NCBI GenBank assembly: GCA_009701885.1
Contig: WLJH01000026.1
Coordinates: 1 to 54,875 of the forward strand
Reading direction: 5' to 3'
Origin: Actinomycetota bacterium
GTDB lineage: Bacteria; Actinomycetota; Actinomycetes; Propionibacteriales; Nocardioidaceae
DNA: 54,875 nt
The notes beneath the pieces were generated by a model. It did no database searches. It had not been told where the DNA came from and worked only from the letters and a program-made list of their open reading frames with translations. Of the stretch, positions 34,763 through 43,173 are shown one piece after another. Made by a program: the position numbers and the translations under genes. The first letter of the stretch is position 1; each line of letters begins with the position of its first letter.

Positions 34763-35971
34763 ATGACAGCCCACCGCCGCCCCCGGACCCTGCTGGCCTC
34801 GGTCAGCCTCATGGCGCTGGTCGCCACGGGGTTGAGCGCCTGCGAGGACACCTCGGTGCCGGGTGCGGCCAGCGGCGCCGACCAGGACGCTGCCGGCGTG
34901 CCGGCGCAGGAACCCGCGCGTCTGGTGCTCAACGTGCGCCGCGGGGAGCGTGACGTCAGCGTCGACACCCTCCTGGACGTGCAGGCCCGGTCCGCCGTGC
35001 TGGAGACGGTTAGGGTCAGCTCTCCCGCCGGTGGCGTGCCCGGCGAGCTTGCCGAGGACGGCACGTCCTGGACGGCCCTCGAGCGGCTCGAGCCGGGGGC
35101 GGCGTACACCGTGCGCGGCGTGGGACGCGACGCCTCGGGCGAGGTGCTGCGCTCGGTGGCACGGTTCAGCACGCAGGACCTCACGCTCGCCGAGCAGACC
35201 TTCGCCTCCGTGGCTCCGCTGGACGGCGAGACGGTGGGGGTGGGTATGCCGGTCGTGGTCTCCTTCGACGTCCCTGTGACCGATCGGGCGTCCATGGAGC
35301 GCCAGATGCGGGTCGAGTCGGTCCCGCAGCAGTCCGGCACCTGGCACTGGATCAGCGACACCGAGGCGCACTGGCGCCCCCGGCGCTACTGGCAGGCCGG
35401 CAGCGAGGTGCGTGTCGACCTCGACGTCAACGGGGTCTCGGCCGGCGGTGGTGTCTACGGCCAGCACGACCGGGAGATCTCCTTCACCGTCGGGGACGCC
35501 CACGTCTACCGGGTCGATGCCCGGACCCACCAGATGCGCGTCTTCTCCAACGGCCGGCTGCTGCGCACGATCCCCATCACCACGGGCAAGCCCGGTTTCG
35601 AGACCCGCAACGGGACCAAGGTCATCATGGAGAAGTTCGACGTGCGGCGGATGAACTCCGAGACCGTGGGCATCCCGGCTGGCTCGGCGGAGTCCTACGA
35701 CATCGACGACGTGCAGTGGGCGATGCGCCTGACCCACTCCGGTGAGTTCATCCACGCGGCACCGTGGTCGGTCGGCAGCCAGGGGAGCGCGAACGTCTCC
35801 CACGGTTGCACCGGCATGTCGACGGCCGACGCGGGTTGGCTCTACGCGATGACGCGCCGTGGTGACGTGGTGGAGACCGTCGGGACGGCGGGGGAGGACA
35901 TGACCCTCACCAACGGGTGGGGGGACTGGAACGTGCCGTTCGCAACGTACCGGGAGGGTTCGGCCCTGTAG
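34763..35971 (+). CDS. L,D-transpeptidase lipoprotein with Ig-like domain
   Basis: The 402-residue protein has a lipoprotein signal peptide ending GLSAC (residues about 23-27), an Ig-like region (about 50-120), the bacterial Ig/Lppl-type domain with VSFDVPVTDRASMERQMRV and HWRPRRYWQAGSEVRVDL, then a YkuD catalytic domain from VYRVDARTHQMRVFSNGRLL to the active site HSGEFIHAAPWSV and SHGCTGMS, where Cys is the nucleophile. It makes 3-3 cross-links in peptidoglycan, like mycobacterial LdtA/B enzymes. A perfect 32-bp palindromic terminator follows. It interrupts the two halves of the respiratory gene set. Confidence 0.94.
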   Translation: MTAHRRPRTLLASVSLMALVATGLSACEDTSVPGAASGADQDAAGVPAQEPARLVLNVRRGERDVSVDTLLDVQARSAVLETVRVSSPAGGVPGELAEDGTSWTALERLEPGAAYTVRGVGRDASGEVLRSVARFSTQDLTLAEQTFASVAPLDGETVGVGMPVVVSFDVPVTDRASMERQMRVESVPQQSGTWHWISDTEAHWRPRRYWQAGSEVRVDLDVNGVSAGGGVYGQHDREISFTVGDAHVYRVDARTHQMRVFSNGRLLRTIPITTGKPGFETRNGTKVIMEKFDVRRMNSETVGIPAGSAESYDIDDVQWAMRLTHSGEFIHAAPWSVGSQGSANVSHGCTGMSTADAGWLYAMTRRGDVVETVGTAGEDMTLTNGWGDWNVPFATYREGSAL

Positions 35972-35994
35972 GAGCGAAGCGACGCGCAGACGAC

Positions 35995-36026
35995 TCAGCC
36001 CCCGGTCCGATCGGACCGGGGGCTGA
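35995..36026. terminator. Perfect 32-bp palindrome between the L,D-transpeptidase and qcrB
   Basis: The left half is TCAGCCCCCGGTCCGA and the right half is its exact reverse complement. It is followed by TGTCTT. It lies between convergent genes and 28 bases before REP-like copy 2. Confidence 0.8.
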
Positions 36027-36053
36027 TGTCTTGGGCTGGGGTCTCAGCTCATC

Positions 36054-36118
36054 GACTGGGTCTCGACACGCGGGTCACGGCTTCGCAGGCTCAGCCGTGC
36101 CGCTTGCTCGACCAGCAT
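36054..36118 (+). repeat. REP-like palindromic element, copy 2
   Basis: It starts GACTGGGTCTCGACACGCGG and ends CGCTTGCTCGACCAGCA. The inner stem is ACGGCT (36077-36082) and AGCCGT (36093-36098) with a 10-base loop. Copy 1 (28531-28595, opposite strand) has identical flanks and a compensated stem. A 4-base ATCG occurs at both edges, which may be chance. Confidence 0.8.
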
Positions 36119-36138
36119 CGTCGTAGCCGCTGGCGCGT

Positions 36139-37884
36139 CTACGACCCGCGGAGCGACTCACCCTCGACGGCGTGGTGGCCGTCGAACTGGTGCCCGTCGG
36201 CGGCGACGCCGTCGAGCGCAGCGGTGAGCGCGTGCTCGTGCTCGGCGTGGTGCCGGGCCTCCTCGAGCTCCTGTGCGGTGGGCTTCTGCACGTTGTCGGC
36301 GAACCAGAGCGTCGAGAGCTTGGCGCGCAGACCGTCGAGCCGGCCACCCGGGGCTGCCACACCGCTCTCGTCGGTCTCGGACCCCGGGGTCCAGACGACG
36401 TCGCGGTCGCGAGCGGTGAGGGTGTAGGCGGCGTTCTCGCTGATCGGCAGGTGCCGCTCGGAGTAACCACCCTCGGGCGAGCGCATGATGACGCCCGTCT
36501 CGTAGCCGTGCAGGAGCTTGGCCTCGTCGTGCCGCTGGAGCGAGATGCACCAGCGACGCGTGACCCAGAAGGCGATCGCCGGTCCGACGAACACGGCCAC
36601 CCGTATGAAGTAGGTGATCTGGTTGATGTCGGAGTTCAGCGTGATCGCGATGATGTCGTTGCCGCCCGCGGCCCACATGAGGCCGTAGAAGGTCATGAGC
36701 GAGACCATCAGCGCGGTCCGGGTCGGGGCGTTGCGCGGGCGCTCCAGCAGGTGGTGCTCACGCTTGTCGCCGGTGATCCAGGACTCGATGAACGGCAGCA
36801 GCAGCAGGATCGTGAACATCAGACCCGGCAGCACGATGATCGGCAGGAAGACGTTCAGCGCGAAGGAGTAGCCACCGAGGTGGAACTCCCAGCCGGGCAT
36901 GATGCGCAGCGCGCCGTCGGGCCAGCCCATGTACCAGTCGGGCTGGGAGCCGGCCGTGACCTTGGTCGGGTCGTAGGGGCCGTACTTCCAGATCGGGTTG
37001 ATGCTCAGGAGGCCACCCATGATCGCGGTGACGCCGAAGACGATGAAGAAGAAGCCACCGGCCTTGGCGGCGTACACCGGGAGCATCGGGAAGCCGACGA
37101 CGTTCTCCTCGGTGCGGCCGGGGCCAGGCCACTGGGTGTGCTTGTGGTAGACGAGCAGCAGCATGTGCGCTGCGATCAGCGCCAGCAGGATGCCCGGGAT
37201 GAGCAGCACGTGGATCATGTAGAGCCGGGGGATGATCTGATCGCCGGGGAACTCGCCACCGAAGAGGAAGAAGCTGAGGTAGGTGCCCACCACGGGGATC
37301 GACTTCATGAAGCCGTCCGCCGCGCGGATGCCGGTGCCCGAGAGCAGGTCGTCGGGCAGGGAGTAGCCCGTGAAGCCCTCCAGCGTGCCCAGGAGCAGCA
37401 GCAGGCAGCCGATGACCCAGTTGAGCTCACGGGGCTTGCGGTAGGCGCCGGTGAAGTAGACGCGCAGCAGGTGGACCATCATCGAGGCGATGAAGATCAT
37501 CGCCGCCCAGTGGTGCATCTGGCGCATCAGCACGCCACCGCGCACGTCGAAGGAGATGTGCAGGGTGGATGCCATCGCATCCGACATCAGCACGCCGCGC
37601 AGCGGGTCGTAGGAGCCCTCGTAGACCACCTCGGCCATGCTCGGGTGGTACCACAGCGTCAGGAAGACGCCGGTGAGCAGGAGGACGACGAAGCTCCACA
37701 GGGCGATCTCGCCCAGCATGAAAGACCAGTGGTCGGGGAAGACCTTGCGCAGGTTCTTCTTCATGGCCGTGCCGAGGCCCAGTCGCTCGTCGGCCCAGTT
37801 GGCGACGGCGCCGGCCTTGCCCGGCTTCTTGGCGGTGGCGGCCGAGCTGTTGCTCGTGGCCACCTTGCTGGTGTCGATGCTCAC
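36139..37884 (-). CDS. qcrB: Cytochrome bc1 (bcc) complex cytochrome b subunit
   Basis: QcrB holds two b haems and the menaquinol sites of complex III. The 581-residue protein is long, as in actinobacteria, with about eight or nine transmembrane helices. The first haem-binding region is MRQMHHWAAMIFIASMMVHLLR, the second has IHVLLIPGILLALIAAHMLLLVYHKH, and the Qo-site region includes GYSLPDDLLSGTGIRAADGF; the C-terminal extension is hydrophilic. The ATG overlaps the qcrA stop. This is the complex targeted by Q203-type drugs in mycobacteria. Confidence 0.97.
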   Translation of the reverse strand: MSIDTSKVATSNSSAATAKKPGKAGAVANWADERLGLGTAMKKNLRKVFPDHWSFMLGEIALWSFVVLLLTGVFLTLWYHPSMAEVVYEGSYDPLRGVLMSDAMASTLHISFDVRGGVLMRQMHHWAAMIFIASMMVHLLRVYFTGAYRKPRELNWVIGCLLLLLGTLEGFTGYSLPDDLLSGTGIRAADGFMKSIPVVGTYLSFFLFGGEFPGDQIIPRLYMIHVLLIPGILLALIAAHMLLLVYHKHTQWPGPGRTEENVVGFPMLPVYAAKAGGFFFIVFGVTAIMGGLLSINPIWKYGPYDPTKVTAGSQPDWYMGWPDGALRIMPGWEFHLGGYSFALNVFLPIIVLPGLMFTILLLLPFIESWITGDKREHHLLERPRNAPTRTALMVSLMTFYGLMWAAGGNDIIAITLNSDINQITYFIRVAVFVGPAIAFWVTRRWCISLQRHDEAKLLHGYETGVIMRSPEGGYSERHLPISENAAYTLTARDRDVVWTPGSETDESGVAAPGGRLDGLRAKLSTLWFADNVQKPTAQELEEARHHAEHEHALTAALDGVAADGHQFDGHHAVEGESLRGS

Positions 37885-38996
37885 AGGTCAGCCTCTCCCT
37901 GGTCGCCGATGTCCTTGTGATCGCGCTCCCAGTACGTCGGCCCCACCGGCTCGGTGAAGTCGGACTGGGCCACGAGGAACCCCTCCTCGTCAACGGCGAG
38001 AGGGAGCTGTGGGAGGTGTCGACCAGCCGGCCCGAAGACCACCCGACCGGAGTCGGAGAGGTCGAAGGTGGACTGGTGGCACGGGCACAGGAGGTGGTGG
38101 GTGGTCCGCTCGTAGAGCGAGATCGGGCAACCCACGTGGGTACAGATCTTGGAGTAGCAGACGATGCCGTCGACCGACCAGTTGTCCCGACCCTCACCGG
38201 GGATGATGGTCTCGGGCTCCATCCGCACGACGATGACGGCAGCCTTGGACTTGGCGATGAGCAGCTCGGCCCCGTGGAGCTCGGGCAGGCCGCTCTCCTC
38301 GGACGGGAAGATCGCCTCGGGCTGGGCGTTGACCAGGTCACCGATCTCGAGGTCGGAGGTCCGGATCGGGGTGCCCACGACGTCGCGGACGACACGCATG
38401 CCGGGGGTCCACACGGTCTTCTCGAGCCCGGCGCCCGGGTAGTCGGCCTCGGCGGCCTGTCCCGGGGTGGGACCCAGGTCGCGCAGCAGGACCACGGCGG
38501 GGACGCCTAGCATGCCGACGGAGGCGAGCAGGGTGTTGCGGATCAGGGGGCGCCGGGCGATGCCGGAGTCCTCGGCACCGGAGGAGAGCGCCTGCAGCGT
38601 GGCCTCGCGGTCCTCGTCGGAGGACCGCGCTGGGTGACGCATCTCGACCATCTCGACGTCGCTCATGAGCTTGCGGGCCCACTGGATGGTGGCCGCGCCG
38701 ATGAGCAGGAGCGCCAGGCCGAGGAAGACGCCCAAGCCGACGGTGGAGGCACCGAGGCCGAGGATCGTGTCCCAGTTGTCGCCGACGTCGGCGACGAAGT
38801 AGGTGACGACGAAGCCGAGGACGCAGAGCATCGACAGCAGGTACATCGAGGCGATCTGGCGCTCGGCACGTCGGGCGGCAGCCTCGTCGATGTCGGTCGG
38901 GCGCCACGTGTGGCTGGGCAGGCCCGGGTTGGGGATGGGCTCCTCGGCCGGAAGGTTGTCCGAGCCGGTGTCGGGGCCGGTCAGCTCCTTCCTCAC
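37881..38996 (-). CDS. qcrA: Rieske iron-sulfur subunit of the bcc complex
   Basis: The 371-residue protein has three transmembrane helices in its N-terminal half (ASMYLLSMLCVLGFVVTYFV, STVGLGVFLGLALLLIGAA and LIRNTLLASVGMLGVPAVVL), the actinobacterial arrangement, and a C-terminal Rieske domain with the [2Fe-2S] ligands CTHVGC and CPCHQS (about residues 280-300). It passes electrons from menaquinol to cytochrome cc. It overlaps qcrC and qcrB by 4 bases at each end. Confidence 0.97.
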   Translation of the reverse strand: MRKELTGPDTGSDNLPAEEPIPNPGLPSHTWRPTDIDEAAARRAERQIASMYLLSMLCVLGFVVTYFVADVGDNWDTILGLGASTVGLGVFLGLALLLIGAATIQWARKLMSDVEMVEMRHPARSSDEDREATLQALSSGAEDSGIARRPLIRNTLLASVGMLGVPAVVLLRDLGPTPGQAAEADYPGAGLEKTVWTPGMRVVRDVVGTPIRTSDLEIGDLVNAQPEAIFPSEESGLPELHGAELLIAKSKAAVIVVRMEPETIIPGEGRDNWSVDGIVCYSKICTHVGCPISLYERTTHHLLCPCHQSTFDLSDSGRVVFGPAGRHLPQLPLAVDEEGFLVAQSDFTEPVGPTYWERDHKDIGDQGEADL

Positions 38997-39865
38997 GCCT
39001 CCACCTTCTTCTTGTTCGAGCGCGTGGTGTGCGCGGCGATCCAGACAGCGAAGCCGACGAGGGCGCCGATGCCCACGATCCAGGCGAACAGGCCCTCAGC
39101 CACCGGGCCCAGGCTGCCCATCCCGAAGCCACCGACGCCGGCGGACTCGTTGAGGCTGTTGATGTAGGCGATGATGTCGCGCTTCTGGTCCGGGGTGAGG
39201 TTGCCGTTGCTGAAGGACGGCATGTTCTGCGGACCGGTCAGCAGAGCCTCGTAGATGTACTTGGCGTCGACCCCGCGCACGGTGGGCGCGTAGCCGCCGT
39301 TGGGCATGGCGCCGCCGGAACCCTCGAAGTTGTGGCAGGCGGTGCAGTTGGTGAGGAAGAGCTGGCCACCGCGGACGATGGCGGCCTCCTGGGCCTCGCT
39401 GTCGAGGCCCTCGATGCTGTAGTCGCTCTCGTCCGGGATGGCCGGACCGGGGCCGAGCGTGGCGACGTACGCCGCGAGCGCAGCGGTCTCCTCCTCGCTG
39501 TAGGCCACGTCCTTGCGGGGGGCCTGAGCGCCGGGCTGGGCCATCGGCATGCGGCCGGTGCTCACCTGGAAGTCCACGGCGGCGGCGCCGACGCCGACCA
39601 GCGAGGGCCCGAGGTTGTTGCCGCGGTCGGTGAGGATGCCCTCGCCGTTGGTGCCGTGGCAGGTGGAGCAGCCCACGAGGAAGAGCTTGCGGCCCTCCTC
39701 GACCTGGCTGGCCAGGTCCTGGGTCTTCTCCGCCGAGGCAGGGGTCATGACCGCGGTGTACAGACCACCGGCGGCGACCAGGCCGACCATCAGCATGAGG
39801 GCGCCGGCGAGGCGGCCACGGCGGTGGCGCGACAGGCGGCCGGCCGTTGAGTTCAGGATGCGCAC
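38993..39865 (-). CDS. qcrC: Dihaem cytochrome c subunit of the bcc complex
   Basis: The 290-residue protein has an N-terminal membrane anchor (LAGALMLMVGLVAAGGLYTAV), two CxxCH haem sites, CSTCH and CTACH, with axial Met candidates in GRMPMAQPG and PQNMPSFSN, and a C-terminal helix (GLFAWIVGIGALVGFAVWIA). Dihaem QcrC delivers electrons straight to CuA of the aa3 oxidase without a soluble cytochrome c. The start is GTG. The gene follows ctaE with a 65-base gap. Confidence 0.97.
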   Translation of the reverse strand: MRILNSTAGRLSRHRRGRLAGALMLMVGLVAAGGLYTAVMTPASAEKTQDLASQVEEGRKLFLVGCSTCHGTNGEGILTDRGNNLGPSLVGVGAAAVDFQVSTGRMPMAQPGAQAPRKDVAYSEEETAALAAYVATLGPGPAIPDESDYSIEGLDSEAQEAAIVRGGQLFLTNCTACHNFEGSGGAMPNGGYAPTVRGVDAKYIYEALLTGPQNMPSFSNGNLTPDQKRDIIAYINSLNESAGVGGFGMGSLGPVAEGLFAWIVGIGALVGFAVWIAAHTTRSNKKKVEA

Positions 39866-39930
39866 GTCAGAGTGTCCTTGCTCCGGGTTCCGGTGTCAGT
39901 CTAGGAGGCGCTCAAAAGCGGTACTGGTCG

Positions 39931-40569
39931 TCACTGGACGAGGTAGATGGTCGCGAACAGACCGATCCACACGACGTCGACGAAGTGCCAGTAGTAGGAG
40001 ACGACGATCGCGCTGACCGCCTGCTCGTGGGTGAACTTGCGTGCGAGGTAGGTGCGGCCCAGCACCAGGAGGAAGGCGATCAGGCCGCCGGTCACGTGGA
40101 TGCCGTGGAACCCCGTGGTGAGGTAGAACATCGAGCCGTAGGCCGAGTCCTGGATGGTCATGCCTTCCTGGACCAGCGTGGCGTACTCCACCGCCTGGCC
40201 GCCGATGAAGATGGCGCCCATGACAAAGGTCAGGATGAACCACTCCCGCAGGCCCCAGCCCTTGATCTGGAAGACCGAGCCGCTGCGCCCGACCTGGCCG
40301 CGCTCCGCGGCGAAGACGCCGAGCTGGCAGGTGAGGGAGGACAGCACCAGGATCGTGGTGTTGACCGCCGCGAAGGGCACGTCGAGCAGCACGGTGTTCT
40401 GCGCCCACAGCTCGGGACTCACCGAGCGGATCGTGAAGTACGCAGCGAACAGAGCCGCGAAGAACATCAGCTCGCTCGCGAGCCAGATGATCGTCCCGAC
40501 GCTGACCATGCTGGGTCGGTCGTGGTGCCCGTGGAGCCGGGATGCTGGGATGGTTGCCGCTGTCGCCAC
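39931..40569 (-). CDS. ctaE: Cytochrome c oxidase subunit III
   Basis: The 212-residue protein has five transmembrane helices, with [43 protein letters not shown] and the C-terminal [21 protein letters not shown] signature of COX3. The conserved [13 protein letters not shown] is present. The GTG start has CATAAT, close to the TATAAT consensus, exactly 6 bases upstream, so the mRNA is probably leaderless. It leads the operon ctaE-qcrC-qcrA-qcrB. Confidence 0.96.
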   Translation of the reverse strand: MATAATIPASRLHGHHDRPSMVSVGTIIWLASELMFFAALFAAYFTIRSVSPELWAQNTVLLDVPFAAVNTTILVLSSLTCQLGVFAAERGQVGRSGSVFQIKGWGLREWFILTFVMGAIFIGGQAVEYATLVQEGMTIQDSAYGSMFYLTTGFHGIHVTGGLIAFLLVLGRTYLARKFTHEQAVSAIVVSYYWHFVDVVWIGLFATIYLVQ

Positions 40570-40581
40570 GGGAGCATTATG
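40567..40581 (-). promoter_or_regulatory. Leaderless-type -10 element of ctaE-qcrCAB
   Basis: On the minus strand CATAAT (40581-40576) lies exactly 6 bases before the GTG at 40569. It is the best -10 match in the window. Confidence 0.65.
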
Positions 40582-40688
40582 TCCGGCCGGGCCTAGAGAG
40601 CCACCCCGACCCCCCGATCTCGGACGGCTCCCGCGGCGGTTGTGACGCACGCCCCTCTGCGGCAGGTCTGCGGTCGCCGGGGACGACC

Positions 40689-40703
40689 TAGACTCGACCC
40701 GTG
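40689..40703 (+). promoter_or_regulatory. Leaderless-type -10 element of the CtaG-like gene
   Basis: TAGACT (40689-40694) lies exactly 6 bases before the GTG at 40701. Confidence 0.6.
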
Positions 40704-41651
40704 CCTCGGACCCCCCTGGCGGACGCGTCCACCGCCTCGACGTACCTCCCGCCCCTGGACTTCTGGGGCGTGCTGTCGACCTGGGTCTTCGAGCCGGTGC
40801 CGATCGTCCTCACCGCCTGGATCGGGGGGCTCTACCTCCTCGGCGTCCGCACGCTGCGGGCCCGGGGGGACGCCTGGCCGGTCGCGCGGACGATCTCCTT
40901 CGTCGTGCTGGGGCTGGGGTCCTTCGTCTTCGCGACGAGCTCGGGCCTGGGTGCCTACGACACGACGCTGCTGAGCGTGCACATGGTCCAGCACATGGTG
41001 CTCTCGATGGTCGTGCCGCTGGCGCTCGCGCTCGGGGCGCCGGTCACGCTGGCGCTGCGGACCCTGCCCGCCGCGCCGCGACGCTGGCTGCTGGTGGTGC
41101 TGCACTCGCGGCTGGCGCGGGTCCTCACCTTCCCGCCGCTGGTGCTCGCCCTCTACATCGTCTCGCCGTGGGCGCTCTACTACTCCGACTGGTACCCGCT
41201 CACGCTGGAGTCGACGTACTGGCACGAGGCGATGCACCTGCACCTGGTGCTGGTCGGCTCGATGTTCTTCTGGCCGCTCATGGGCATCGACCCGGTGCCG
41301 GGGCGCGTGGGCTACCCGTTCCGTGTGCTCATCACGGTGCTGACGCTGCCCTTCCACGCCTTCCTCGGGGTCACGATCATGGGGCAGGAGACGCTCATCG
41401 CCGAGGAGCACTACCTCGCACTGCGGGAGGGGCCGATGGGGGCCTGGCTGCCCGACGCCCTCGACGACCAGCACCTCGCCGGTGGCATCCTGTGGGGCTC
41501 CGGCGACCTGATCGGCCTGGTCTTCTTCGGCGTGCTCTTCGTCCAGTGGGTGCGCTCGTCGATGGCCGAGGCCAAGCGGGAGGACCGTCGGCTGGACCGC
41601 CTCGAGGCCCGGGAGGCGGCGCCCGGGGCGAGGGTCCCCGCCGACCAGTGA
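40701..41651 (+). CDS. CtaG-like (Caa3_CtaG) cytochrome c oxidase assembly membrane protein
   Basis: The 316-residue protein has about seven transmembrane helices and the His-rich family motifs [41 protein letters not shown] and [13 protein letters not shown], expected to bind copper. The Caa3_CtaG family is linked to CuB assembly in terminal oxidases. It is divergent from ctaE-qcrCAB, consistent with a role in building the aa3 oxidase. The hydrophilic tail ([16 protein letters not shown]) is cytoplasmic. Confidence 0.9.
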   Translation: MPRTPLADASTASTYLPPLDFWGVLSTWVFEPVPIVLTAWIGGLYLLGVRTLRARGDAWPVARTISFVVLGLGSFVFATSSGLGAYDTTLLSVHMVQHMVLSMVVPLALALGAPVTLALRTLPAAPRRWLLVVLHSRLARVLTFPPLVLALYIVSPWALYYSDWYPLTLESTYWHEAMHLHLVLVGSMFFWPLMGIDPVPGRVGYPFRVLITVLTLPFHAFLGVTIMGQETLIAEEHYLALREGPMGAWLPDALDDQHLAGGILWGSGDLIGLVFFGVLFVQWVRSSMAEAKREDRRLDRLEAREAAPGARVPADQ

Positions 41652-41674
41652 CCCTGCCCTCCGCGGCGGCCCCC

Positions 41675-41689
41675 TACGATGGCCCCGTG
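41675..41689 (+). promoter_or_regulatory. Leaderless-type -10 element of the receiver-like gene
   Basis: TACGAT (41675-41680) lies exactly 6 bases before the GTG at 41687. Confidence 0.55.
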
Positions 41690-42109
41690 AGCGACACCAC
41701 TGCCTCCCGCAAGCCGTTGAAGGTGCTCGTCTACAGCGACGACGTCAACACCCGCCAGCAGGTGATCCTGGCCCTGGGACGGCGTCCGCACCCGGACCTG
41801 CCGGAGGTGGAGTACGTCGAGGTCGCCACGGAGCCGGTGGTGATCCAGAACATGGACGCGGGCCACATCGACCTCGCGATCCTCGACGGCGAGGCCGTCC
41901 CCGCCGGGGGCATGGGCATCGCCAAGCAGCTCAAGGACGAGATCTACCAGTGCCCGCCGGTGCTGGTGCTGACCGGGCGCCCGCAGGACGCCTGGCTGGC
42001 CACCTGGTCGCGGGCCGAGGCGGCACTGCCGCACCCGCTGGACCCGATCCGGCTCGCCGAGACCGTCGTGGCGCTGCTGCGCTCGCGGGTCCCGGCGCCC
42101 ACCTCCTGA
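41687..42109 (+). CDS. Response-regulator receiver-like protein, single domain
   Basis: The 140-residue protein has the receiver fold: [19 protein letters not shown] with the acidic pair D18-D19, the phospho-acceptor region DLAILDGEA (D67), and VLVLTGRP with Thr96. The conserved Lys of the KP motif is replaced (LPHPLDP, H116), so normal phosphorylation switching is uncertain. No output domain and no adjacent kinase are present. A receiver-like gene in front of trpD and after cytochrome oxidase genes occurs in other actinobacteria, but its role is not known. Confidence 0.8.
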   Translation: MSDTTASRKPLKVLVYSDDVNTRQQVILALGRRPHPDLPEVEYVEVATEPVVIQNMDAGHIDLAILDGEAVPAGGMGIAKQLKDEIYQCPPVLVLTGRPQDAWLATWSRAEAALPHPLDPIRLAETVVALLRSRVPAPTS

Positions 42110-42116
42110 GCTGCGT

Positions 42117-43142
42117 GTGAGCAGCTGGGCGGAGGTCCTCGGCGACCTCGTCGCCGGGCAGGACCTCACCGAGGCGCAGACCGCCTGGGCGATGGGCGAG
42201 GTACTCGCGGGCCAGGCCACCGACGCCCAGGTCGCCGGCCTCGCGGTCGCGCTGCGGGCCAAGGGCGAGACGGTCGCCGAGGTCGAGGGCCTGGTCGCCG
42301 CGATGTACGCCGTCGCCACGCCGCTCCCGGTCGCCGGCCGCACTCTCGACGTCGTCGGCACCGGTGGTGATCGCTCCATGTCGGTCAACATCTCCACGAT
42401 GTCGGCCATCGTGGCCGCGGGCGCGGGTGCGCGCGTGGTCAAGCACGGCAACCGCTCCGCCTCCTCCAAGGCGGGCACGGCCGACGTCCTGGAGCAGCTC
42501 GGGGTGCGGCTGGACCTGCCGGTGGCGCGCGTGGCCGAGGTCGCGGAGGAGGCGGGGATCACCTTCTGCTTCGCCGCCGCCTTCCACCCGGCGCTGCGGC
42601 ACGCGGCCGCGGCCCGGCGCGACCTCGGGATCGGCACCACCTTCAACCTGCTCGGCCCGCTGGCCAACCCGTCGCGGCCGGCGGCGCAGGCGATCGGCTG
42701 CGCCTACGAGGGCAAGACCGAACTGATGGCCGGCGTCTTCGCCCGCCGCGGCGTCGACGCGTGGGTCTTCCGCGGCGACGACGGGCTGGACGAGCTCACG
42801 ACCACCACCACCTCCTCGGTGTGGCGGGTCCACGACGGCGTGGTCACCCCAGGGCGGGTCGACCCGCGCGACCACGGGCTCGCGCTCGTGACGCCCGAGG
42901 ACCTGCGGGGCGGCGACGCCGTCCACAACGCCGAGGTCGTGCGGCGGGTGCTGGCCGGCGAGCAGGGACCGGTCCGCGAGGCGGTGCTGCTCAACGCCGG
43001 CGCGGCGCTCGCCGTCCACGGCGACCCGGGCGCGGAGGTCGGTGCGGCGCTGGACGCCGGCATCGCCCGGGCGACCGAGGCGATCGACTCCGGGGCTGCT
43101 GCCGCGCTGCTCGAGCGGTGGGTGGCGGCGACCGCCTCCTGA
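42117..43142 (+). CDS. trpD: Anthranilate phosphoribosyltransferase
   Basis: TrpD joins anthranilate and PRPP in tryptophan synthesis. The 341-residue protein has the PRPP motif [54 protein letters not shown] and [18 protein letters not shown] with the metal-binding GDDGLDELT. The GTG start is 7 bases after the upstream stop. No other trp gene is near, which is common in actinobacteria where trpD is separate. It is convergent with the membrane protein gene. Confidence 0.96.
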   Translation: MSSWAEVLGDLVAGQDLTEAQTAWAMGEVLAGQATDAQVAGLAVALRAKGETVAEVEGLVAAMYAVATPLPVAGRTLDVVGTGGDRSMSVNISTMSAIVAAGAGARVVKHGNRSASSKAGTADVLEQLGVRLDLPVARVAEVAEEAGITFCFAAAFHPALRHAAAARRDLGIGTTFNLLGPLANPSRPAAQAIGCAYEGKTELMAGVFARRGVDAWVFRGDDGLDELTTTTTSSVWRVHDGVVTPGRVDPRDHGLALVTPEDLRGGDAVHNAEVVRRVLAGEQGPVREAVLLNAGAALAVHGDPGAEVGAALDAGIARATEAIDSGAAAALLERWVAATAS

Positions 43143-43173
43143 CGCGCGGCGCCGTCGGCCCCTGCTCGGTGGG

